From: Candidatus Omnitrophica bacterium CG1_02_40_15
Lineage (GTDB): Bacteria > Omnitrophota > Gorgyraeia > Gorgyraeales > Gorgyraeaceae
Length of the DNA: 9,118 bases
Assembly: GCA_001871815.1 (NCBI GenBank)
Contig: MNVP01000017.1
Coordinates: 1-9,118 of the forward strand
Direction: 5' to 3'
Every line of letters starts with the position of its first letter. Position 1 is the first letter of the stretch. Under the pieces are notes generated by a model. That model saw only the letters and a list, made by a program, of their open reading frames with translations. It searched no databases and was not told where the DNA came from. Below, piece after piece: positions 1 to 4,459 of this stretch. A program made the translations under genes and the position numbers.

Positions 1-39
1 GTTTGCTGCTGATTTGTCTATATCATATTCAAATTCCAT
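1..39 (-). CDS. brnT: BrnT-family toxin, first 13 codons (runs off the left edge)
   Basis: Reading the minus strand from the ATG at 39-37 gives MEFEYDIDKSAAN and then the window ends. This is the characteristic opening of BrnT ribonuclease toxins (M-x-F-x-Y/W-D-x-x-K-x-x-x-N, normally followed by KHG and F). BrnT is the RNase of the type II BrnTA system; the antitoxin BrnA usually follows the toxin, so brnA would be expected just outside the window on the left. The start fits the family start exactly, and a well-formed promoter ends about 7 nt upstream, leaving practically no 5' leader and no Shine-Dalgarno. Only 13 residues are visible, so the assignment rests on the N-terminal signature, the promoter and the neighbouring TA modules. 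A chance match cannot be excluded. Confidence 0.6.
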   Translation of the reverse strand, partial: MEFEYDIDKSAAN

Positions 40-45
40 ATTAAA

Positions 46-73
46 AGTATACCATATTTATTTGTTTTTGCAA
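46..73 (-). promoter_or_regulatory. Promoter of the brnT-like gene (extended -10)
   Basis: On the minus strand, TTGCAA (73-68) and TATACT (51-46) are separated by 16 nt, and TGG directly precedes the -10, making it an extended -10. The predicted start of transcription is about position 39-40, which coincides with the ATG at 39. The 13-mer AATATGGTATACT is repeated exactly in the promoter of the mazF-type module (1069-1081). Confidence 0.5.
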
Positions 74-120
74 CAATTTTTATTATTATTCTTCTATCAC
101 AAGGCCACTCTATATAGTAA

Positions 121-345
121 GAAAGGGCGGGGGTCGTCGGGAAAAGGCAGGTCTTATCCTATGGCTTTGGCAAAGGAGACCAAACCATGGCCTTGTGGGC
201 GGCCCTTTTATGGCTCACCTGGAAATCGTGGCTCTACGGGGCGATTAAAGGGCAATTTCCCGATGATAACCCGTCGGGAAACACAAAATCCGGTTTTTCG
301 CGGGTTTTGCGTTTGGCATCGGCCCCTAGAATGCCCCAAAAAACC
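121..345. other. GC-rich block with several hairpins; no recognised gene
   Basis: This stretch is clearly more GC-rich than the AT-rich DNA on both sides. It contains a perfect 8-bp inverted repeat, TTTCCCGA 256-263 with TCGGGAAA 274-281; a 9-bp stem with one bulge, 161-170 with 180-188; a 6-bp stem with one G-U pair, 195-200 with 213-218; and GGCAT 315-319 with ATGCC 331-335. CGTCGGGAAA occurs twice in direct orientation (135-144 and 272-281), so either copy could pair with 256-263. A 68-codon plus-strand frame (187-393, hydrophobic N-terminus) starts 8 nt after a GGAG, but I recognise no protein in it. It could be a structured RNA, a dispersed non-coding repeat or a decayed element; I cannot choose. 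From 346 to 438 I see nothing definable. Confidence 0.35.
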
Positions 346-438
346 TTCTATCTTGCGTTCAGTGAAGTTTTTTTTAACTCAGGTATGTTGTAAAAGTATG
401 GTAGGTGATTTGCGTGGTGTGTTTTTTTACCTGCAGCC

Positions 439-783
439 TTAAAATAAATCAAGTAGTATCTTAAGTCGATCTTCAACAGCCCTCAATATCCCAAGTGATA
501 CTTTTCCAAGACACTTAGATAGTCGTTCCGTAGAAACAGACCTTACATCTTCACATTTAATAAAACTTTTTTTGGATACCCCAGCTTCTGGAGGATTTAT
601 TGCAACATGAAAAGGGATTCCTTTTTCTTTACTTGTAATAGGGATAATAACAACTAAACCTGCTGGTCCATGATTAAAGGTATCTACAGATATGACAAGA
701 CCTGGACGGAATCCGGCTTGTTCATGACCTTTTACAGGATTAAGATTAACAGTCCAAATCTCGCCTCGCCAAGGTTTGCCCAT
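439..783 (-). CDS. mazF: PemK/MazF-family mRNA endoribonuclease toxin
   Basis: A 114-residue protein, normal length for the family. In type II TA systems it cleaves mRNA at short specific sequences when its antitoxin is lost, which stops growth. The signatures are present in order: RGEIW (6-10), the beta1-beta2 loop GHEQAGFRP (19-27), the hydrophobic strand with IPITS (47-51), then CEDVRSVSTERL (77-88) and a C-terminal helix. R26 and T50 correspond to the catalytic Arg and Thr known from MazF, so the toxin looks intact. It starts 3 nt after the stop of the antitoxin gene and should be co-transcribed from the promoter at 1069-1098. A GAGGGA about 12 nt upstream of the ATG, inside the antitoxin end, is a weak candidate ribosome binding site. 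The family is secure; the cleavage site cannot be read from the sequence. Confidence 0.93.
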   Translation of the reverse strand: MGKPWRGEIWTVNLNPVKGHEQAGFRPGLVISVDTFNHGPAGLVVIIPITSKEKGIPFHVAINPPEAGVSKKSFIKCEDVRSVSTERLSKCLGKVSLGILRAVEDRLKILLDLF

Positions 784-786
784 AGA

Positions 787-1035
787 TTAAGATTCCCTCG
801 CATCATCTAACAGGGTTGAGTCCCACTCTTCCCGTTCTTTCAATTCCTCTTGCCATGCTTTTGGATCTTTGCGTATAGCCGCAAACGCCAGATTAGCCCT
901 TTTAAGAAAGGTTTGTCGGAGATATAGCTCTATGGCTTTGGTAAGAGTGGATTGCATAGATTCCTTAGATTGCTCTGCGATACGACGCAACATAATATGC
1001 GCTCTAGGATCAATTCTAACTGTTGTACTTTTCAT
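787..1035 (-). CDS. Ribbon-helix-helix antitoxin of the PemK/MazF module
   Basis: An 82-residue protein placed directly upstream of the toxin gene, the usual order for type II modules. The N-terminal half fits a ribbon-helix-helix DNA-binding fold: a strand TTVRID (4-9), helix A (about 10-22) and helix B (about 26-44). The C-terminal half is charged and ends with WQEELKEREEWD and an acidic tail, the sort of extended segment that wraps the MazF-type toxin and blocks its groove. By family rule it would dimerise, bind its own promoter and neutralise the toxin. The start is supported by GGGAGG at 1048-1043, 7 nt before the ATG, unlike the two leaderless genes nearby. I infer partner and function mainly from adjacency and the fold pattern; it is not a close match to classical MazE. 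Confidence 0.85.
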   Translation of the reverse strand: MKSTTVRIDPRAHIMLRRIAEQSKESMQSTLTKAIELYLRQTFLKRANLAFAAIRKDPKAWQEELKEREEWDSTLLDDARES

Positions 1036-1068
1036 CCTACTGCCTCCCTATAATTTTATTTACAATTA

Positions 1069-1098
1069 AGTATACCATATTGAATACATATTTGTCAA
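1069..1098 (-). promoter_or_regulatory. Strong sigma70-like promoter of the RHH-mazF module
   Basis: On the minus strand, a consensus TTGACA (1098-1093), an 18-nt spacer and TATACT (1074-1069), with TGG just upstream making an extended -10. The predicted start is near 1062, leaving a leader of about 27 nt that carries GGGAGG (1048-1043). The RHH antitoxin is expected to repress it, but no clean palindrome stands out; the AT-rich spacer is the likely operator region. Confidence 0.7.
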
Positions 1099-1109
1099 CA
1101 TAAATTATA

Positions 1110-1152
1110 AGAGGCCGCTGAAAAATTACTAAAAACTACACCAGCGGCCTCT
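1110..1152 (-). terminator. Perfect 11-bp inverted repeat, possible terminator of the reversed abiE pair
   Basis: AGAGGCCGCTG (1110-1120) pairs perfectly with CAGCGGCCTCT (1142-1152) across a 21-nt loop. It is GC-rich and lies between the end of the abiEi-like gene and the promoter of the next module, where a minus-strand terminator is expected. The minus-strand sequence after the stem is AT-rich (TATAATTTATG), not a true T-run, and the loop is long for an intrinsic terminator. It could instead be a protein site or a small mobile-repeat end. Confidence 0.4.
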
Positions 1153-1173
1153 GATTATGAAGATTTTAAAAAA

Positions 1174-1236
1174 ATTACAGAGATTTTACCGACGGAAATA
1201 AATCGCTGTAATCAGAGATTGCTGGGCAGCAATCTC
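1174..1236. repeat. Two further adjacent hairpins in the same intergenic region
   Basis: ATTACAG-a-GATTT (1174-1186) pairs with AAATC-g-CTGTAAT (1200-1212), 12 of 13 positions. Two bases later GAGATTGCTG (1215-1224) pairs perfectly with CAGCAATCTC (1227-1236) around a 2-nt centre. Neither has a T-run in either direction. Together with 1110-1152 they place three stem-loops in about 130 bp and account for most of this otherwise gene-free gap (1099-1272). Confidence 0.5.
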
Positions 1237-1272
1237 GCAACAATCGCAAAACAAATCTTTGTTAAAGAATTC

Positions 1273-1890
1273 TTAAGATGTTTGGATTTGTTTCAATTTT
1301 TCACGCGCGTATGAGACGAGTTTCGGATTGGGCATCTTATCTATCCACGCCCTTACCTTTTTAAAACTAAATGTCTTGGGGAAATGTAATTCAGGAAAGT
1401 GGCTGAATTGCCTTTTCTTGTAACCCGAAAGATATAAACAGTCTGCCAATGCCTTCTCGGGTTCGGCTATAAGAAAATCCCCCTCCTGCTTATACCAGAG
1501 AAACCCGTCGAAAAAAGAAGGCGTTATGCGGTGGACAGAAAATGTCCCCACCCTTGTTCGGATAACTCTTGTGTGCGTTGTGGAAGCAAGGGTGATTACC
1601 TGGGGAATCTGTTCAATTATTCCATAAAGATGCAGCGCGCTTATAAACGAAACATAGGCGCGCTGCCTGGATAATAGATAAGGAACAACAATATAAGGGC
1701 TTAAAGGCTTATCCAAAACCTGAGCCCATATGCCCCGATACACCTTAAAAACCGCGCCCTGCCTTTGAAGAAAACCAAGGCCCTGAATCACCGCGGACGA
1801 AGACTTTTCACAGACCGCCGATAATTCGTAAGTCCTAAATACAGGTTTGTTTAATTTCTTGATAGCCCCCAAAACAGACTGCCTCTTCAT
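1273..1890 (-). CDS. AbiEi-like antitoxin / transcriptional regulator (reversed pair)
   Basis: A 205-residue protein in the AbiEi superfamily. Residues about 1-60 fit the winged helix-turn-helix that binds the module's promoter. The middle holds the family region RAYVSFISALHLYGIIEQIP (77-96) and a VITLAST segment (98-104). The hallmark AEPEKALADCLYLS is at 142-155. AbiEi proteins antagonise the AbiEii nucleotidyltransferase and repress their own operon. Its ATG overlaps the toxin stop (ATGA, 1887-1890), so the two are translationally coupled. Oddly, the antitoxin comes second; in typical abiE operons it comes first, as in the other pair here (3774-4391). The family is clear; repression and neutralisation are inferred. 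Confidence 0.88.
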   Translation of the reverse strand: MKRQSVLGAIKKLNKPVFRTYELSAVCEKSSSAVIQGLGFLQRQGAVFKVYRGIWAQVLDKPLSPYIVVPYLLSRQRAYVSFISALHLYGIIEQIPQVITLASTTHTRVIRTRVGTFSVHRITPSFFDGFLWYKQEGDFLIAEPEKALADCLYLSGYKKRQFSHFPELHFPKTFSFKKVRAWIDKMPNPKLVSYAREKLKQIQTS

Positions 1891-2669
1891 TGTTTTTGCA
1901 ACCCTTCTATGAAATTAGACACCCTTAACTTTATCTCATCCCATATATTAGCGGAAGAATACACTTGCTGGTCCTCCGTGGATAAGTAGGATATTACTGT
2001 ATCCCTGAACTGCTCAAAGCCAACCTCAAGCAGATTATCATTTGCCTTCATTAATTTAGCCCCGTTTATTTTGATTTCTTTTGATTCAGGGTAATCCAAC
2101 TGCGAAGTTAAAATATACAGGTCAAAAATATCTCTTGCCTGAATTATGCTCCTTGTAACCAGGGCCTCTATCTTTTGAGCTATTGCCGAATCAGCACTGT
2201 AATGCGGAACCACTAAAGGAGCCAATTTATATTCGCGCAAGATAGCATTTGAAATAGGCTCAACCGTTACTTCGCCTTTAAACCCCCTTCGTGAAAATTC
2301 AATTTTGGCAAAGTGGCCCTCTGCCGCGGCAGTGATTAAATGAATTTTAAACCTTTGCGTTGTCTGGGCCTGCTTTGCTTTTGCCATATCAGACAGAGTA
2401 ATTTTATTGATTCCAAAAGGCTTGAGGCTTTCCTGAAAGGAGAGGGACCGGAGTATCTTCATAACGATATCGCATAAAGCGCTTACATTGATCACTCGAA
2501 CGTCTATATCCATATCCATTGAATAGCGCAAACTCTGGTAAAAAAAACGTAAATTTACCCCGCCTTTAAGGGCATAATAATCCGGCTTTAATTTTCTTGC
2601 CAGCCACCTTAAAAATTCCAGGTGAAATATCTCTTTTAACTGTAAAGAGGTATAAGTTTGCCTCTGCAT
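1887..2669 (-). CDS. AbiEii-like nucleotidyltransferase toxin (first gene of reversed pair)
   Basis: A 260-residue protein of the AbiEii family, DNA polymerase beta-like nucleotidyltransferases that act as toxins (type IV TA, phage abortive infection); characterised relatives transfer nucleotides to RNA such as tRNA. Visible motifs: LKGG (34-37), YSMDMDID (49-56) with the metal-binding acidic pair D52/D54, AQKIEALVTR (164-173) and ARDIFDLY (178-185). All core residues seem present, so it is probably active. An in-frame TAA lies two codons upstream of the ATG, no Shine-Dalgarno is visible, and the -10 box ends 7 nt before the start, so the message should be leaderless. The next Met is inside the active site (51), which makes this start firm. 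The target RNA or nucleotide cannot be told. Confidence 0.88.
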   Translation of the reverse strand: MQRQTYTSLQLKEIFHLEFLRWLARKLKPDYYALKGGVNLRFFYQSLRYSMDMDIDVRVINVSALCDIVMKILRSLSFQESLKPFGINKITLSDMAKAKQAQTTQRFKIHLITAAAEGHFAKIEFSRRGFKGEVTVEPISNAILREYKLAPLVVPHYSADSAIAQKIEALVTRSIIQARDIFDLYILTSQLDYPESKEIKINGAKLMKANDNLLEVGFEQFRDTVISYLSTEDQQVYSSANIWDEIKLRVSNFIEGLQKQ

Positions 2670-2676
2670 AATATGT

Positions 2677-2705
2677 ATTATAATTTAGTTATACCTAAAT
2701 TGCAA
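2677..2705 (-). promoter_or_regulatory. Promoter of the reversed abiE pair (leaderless)
   Basis: On the minus strand, TTGCAA (2705-2700), a 17-nt spacer and a perfect TATAAT (2682-2677). The predicted start is about 2670-2671, one or two bases before the ATG at 2669. Confidence 0.65.
2682..2701. promoter_or_regulatory. Candidate operator, perfect inverted repeat in the promoter spacer
   Basis: AATTTAG (2682-2688) and CTAAATT (2695-2701) form a perfect 7-bp inverted repeat with a 6-nt centre. It fills the -35/-10 spacer and touches both boxes, so a bound protein would block RNA polymerase. The winged-helix AbiEi encoded in the same operon is the obvious candidate ligand. Confidence 0.55.
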
Positions 2706-2889
2706 TACTTATTTTGACCTTGTAATCACTACAAACTAAATCAGAAGCCCTTGCTCGATACATTCTTGCAAGAAATTCTGGTTTATATGGAGAAATTACC
2801 CTTTCTAACCCTGCTAATGCTTCCTGAATCTTATGTTCATTCCATCCAACCAATAAAACTAATCCAACGCCAAAGCAAATTTTATTGCT
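2695..2889 (-). pseudogene. Possible gene relic, 64-codon open frame without a start
   Basis: Between the two abiE pairs the minus strand is open from just after a TAA (2892-2890) to a TAG (2697-2695). The translation looks protein-like, with VGWNEHKIQEALAGLERV and then ISPYKPEFLARMYRARASD, which would suit amphipathic helices. There is no ATG near its beginning; a TTG at residue 13 is the only early alternative. Its stop falls inside the operator of the reversed abiE pair. A second short frame just upstream (RERVVENIEINKAIKFALAL) ends where this one begins, consistent with a frameshifted remnant. I do not recognise the family. It may be a decayed gene cut by insertion of a TA module, or chance. 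The rest of the gap, 2890-2968, shows nothing else I can name. Confidence 0.3.
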
Positions 2890-2968
2890 TTATTAATCTC
2901 AATATTTTCAACCACTCTTTCTCTCTTTTGGAGATTGCGGCGTTAAGGTACCTACTGCCACAACCTGT

Positions 2969-3781
2969 TTACAATCCCTTCACATACTCAGTAAAAAGCA
3001 GCACTTTCTTCGCATCAGCAGGCGAAAACAAAAACTGCTCCACCTCCCGCGCCAAAAGCTTAAAATCAAGTTTCGCGCAATGCCCAAGCAAAGCAATTTT
3101 AAGCCCTTCTTTATCCTTAATACCGACGCGCTCCTTCAGATAAGCAAAATCCGGCTTTGCCTTGCCTGCCAAAAATATCGCGTCATAAAAATCCCTTCCC
3201 ATCGGGCGTTTACGCATAAGAATAGCATAAAACTTCTGCGCTAATAAAATATCAGCAGGGACAACACTAATACCTGAAAACACATCAAACTTACTTATAA
3301 TCAGTCGTTGCGGCGCGTATTGAAACTTCTGCGCAGAAGCGCGTACCAAGCCTTCCGATAGGCTTGGGTACTGCGGCTCGGCATCAAGTTTAATAAGAAT
3401 TTTTTCTTCCCTGTGGCCGGAAAGCCCCGTCTCAAAAAGAACCCCCTTAAACTTAATATCCGCGCTAAAAGCCCCCTTAAACGAACTGCTGGTTTCAAGG
3501 ACATAACCTTCCAGTGCAAGCTTCTTAGCCACAGCCTGAATCAGAGCGCTAAAATCCTTCTGCGTAAGCCCCCGGTTGTCAAAATCAAGATCCTCGGAAA
3601 ATCTGGGCAGGCCATGCGCAATATGAATTGCCGTTCCTCCCATAAATACAAGCTTTTGCCCATAGCGGCTGCCGAAAACAGCATCAAGGACCTTATACTG
3701 CAAATACTCCCGCAAAAGGTTGCGCTTAAAATGCCACAAGTGTTCCGGAAAAAATGATTCTATCTGCTTAAGTTCAAGCAT
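2969..3781 (-). CDS. AbiEii nucleotidyltransferase toxin (canonical pair)
   Basis: A 270-residue AbiEii-family nucleotidyltransferase with textbook motifs: FMGGTAIHIAHGL (46-58), then RFSEDLDFD (60-68) with the metal-binding D64/D66 pair, KLDAEP (131-136), and AQKFYAILMRKR followed by GRDFYD (181-200). It is the predicted growth-inhibiting enzyme of a type IV TA/abortive-infection module. The ATG lies inside the end of the antitoxin gene (8-bp overlap, 3774-3781), with GGGAG about 10 nt upstream, so translation should be coupled. The motif spacing and sequence differ greatly from the other AbiEii here (1887-2669), so this is not a recent tandem duplication. No damage seen; target unknown. Confidence 0.93.
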   Translation of the reverse strand: MLELKQIESFFPEHLWHFKRNLLREYLQYKVLDAVFGSRYGQKLVFMGGTAIHIAHGLPRFSEDLDFDNRGLTQKDFSALIQAVAKKLALEGYVLETSSSFKGAFSADIKFKGVLFETGLSGHREEKILIKLDAEPQYPSLSEGLVRASAQKFQYAPQRLIISKFDVFSGISVVPADILLAQKFYAILMRKRPMGRDFYDAIFLAGKAKPDFAYLKERVGIKDKEGLKIALLGHCAKLDFKLLAREVEQFLFSPADAKKVLLFTEYVKGL

Positions 3782-4391
3782 GCGCGATATACTCCCAAAA
3801 ATTATCCACCCTATGCTTTAAAGATTTCTGAGCGTATGCGGCCAAATAATCATTCATTTTACCGCGGTCCATAAGCTTAAGGAATACCTCATGATTAATG
3901 CGCATCCCCTCAAAACTCACCGTGTCGCGGAGTTCAGTCTTAATATAGAGGAGATCCAAAAATGCCTTTTCCGGAGAAGCCAGCTTAAAAAACTTCCCGT
4001 TATTCTTCAAAAATTCAAAACCGAAATAGAGTTTCGGACGGATAGTCCGGTAAATAAATTCCCCTACCGATGTCGCAAAATGGCTGGTTTTGCGGGTTGA
4101 GGCGGAAGTAATACCATAGACACTTTCTGGAATAAGCCCATAATACGCCAGCGCCATTTCAAAAGAAATGTATGATGGGCTGTAGATGCGGTTTGCGATC
4201 TCAAAAAGAACCTTTTCTTCAAGGGCTAGGCCGGAGAAAATATAGTAACCCTTGATCACCTTCTTAATGTAGCCTTTTTCCTGCCACTCATTAAGCCTGC
4301 GGCGATAGAACTCCGGCTCCACCTGCCGGATATCGGCAAGTGAAAACACAGTAAAATTCTTAAGCGCCTTCTGAAAATCAAGATATTGCAT
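3774..4391 (-). CDS. AbiEi antitoxin / winged-helix autorepressor (canonical pair)
   Basis: A 205-residue AbiEi-family protein placed first in its operon, the usual order. Residues 1-55 form the predicted winged helix (FSLADIRQVEP as helix, then EKGYIKKVIKGYYIF as wing). The family segment SPSYISFEMALAYYGLIPES is at 71-90, followed by ITSASTRKT (94-102), and the hallmark ASPEKAFLDLLY is at 138-149. It should neutralise the nucleotidyltransferase encoded next and bind the inverted repeat in its own leader (4400-4417). The ATG is preceded by AGAGAAACGT, only a weak ribosome-binding match. It has the same length as the other AbiEi here but little sequence in common beyond the EKA core. Confidence 0.92.
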   Translation of the reverse strand: MQYLDFQKALKNFTVFSLADIRQVEPEFYRRRLNEWQEKGYIKKVIKGYYIFSGLALEEKVLFEIANRIYSPSYISFEMALAYYGLIPESVYGITSASTRKTSHFATSVGEFIYRTIRPKLYFGFEFLKNNGKFFKLASPEKAFLDLLYIKTELRDTVSFEGMRINHEVFLKLMDRGKMNDYLAAYAQKSLKHRVDNFWEYIAHA

Positions 4392-4399
4392 ACGTTTCT

Positions 4400-4417
4400 C
4401 TAAAATGTTATTTTTAG
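4400..4417. promoter_or_regulatory. Candidate operator in the leader of the canonical abiE pair
   Basis: CTAAAA (4400-4405) and TTTTAG (4412-4417) form a perfect 6-bp inverted repeat with a 6-nt centre, lying about +5 to +22 downstream of the predicted start of transcription and ending 8 bp before the ATG. The 6-nt centre matches that of the operator at 2682-2701, although the arms point the opposite way. It is the natural site for autorepression by AbiEi, or could form an RNA hairpin next to the ribosome site. Confidence 0.45.
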
Positions 4418-4428
4418 CACTTATAAGA

Positions 4429-4456
4429 AATATACCATAAAAGGGAGATTTTTCAA
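4429..4456 (-). promoter_or_regulatory. Promoter of the canonical abiE pair (extended -10)
   Basis: On the minus strand, TTGAAA (4456-4451), a 16-nt spacer and TATATT (4434-4429) with TGG upstream. The predicted start is near 4422, giving a leader of about 31 nt. The -35 box is 3 bp from the stop of the polysaccharide gene; no terminator separates them, so read-through into the TA genes is possible. Confidence 0.55.
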
Positions 4457-4459
4457 GGA

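Noticed and set aside
121..345. tmRNA, SRP RNA or RNase P RNA in the GC-rich block
   Set aside because: I looked on both strands for the conserved ends of tmRNA, the SRP apical loop and the RNase P core sequences and found none.
14..442. A 142-codon plus-strand open frame beginning with TTG at 14
   Set aside because: It runs antisense over the brnT start and its promoter, starts in AT-rich promoter DNA, and is open mainly because of the GC-rich block. No recognisable domain.
1110..1236. Integron attC site or CRISPR repeats in the hairpin region
   Set aside because: The stems differ from one another in sequence and there are no attC core sites (RYYYAAC/GTTRRRY pair) and no regularly spaced direct repeats.
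2689..2694. Alternative -10 (TATAAC on the minus strand) for the reversed abiE pair, which would give a leader of about 15 nt
   Set aside because: There is no acceptable -35 at the right distance upstream of it, while TTGCAA-17-TATAAT is near consensus; I kept the latter but the alternative would remove the leaderless prediction for that gene.
2751..3143. Plus-strand open frame of 130 codons across the gap between abiE pairs
   Set aside because: It is antisense to the relic frame and to the 3' end of the AbiEii gene, with no ribosome site or recognisable motif; it looks like a shadow.
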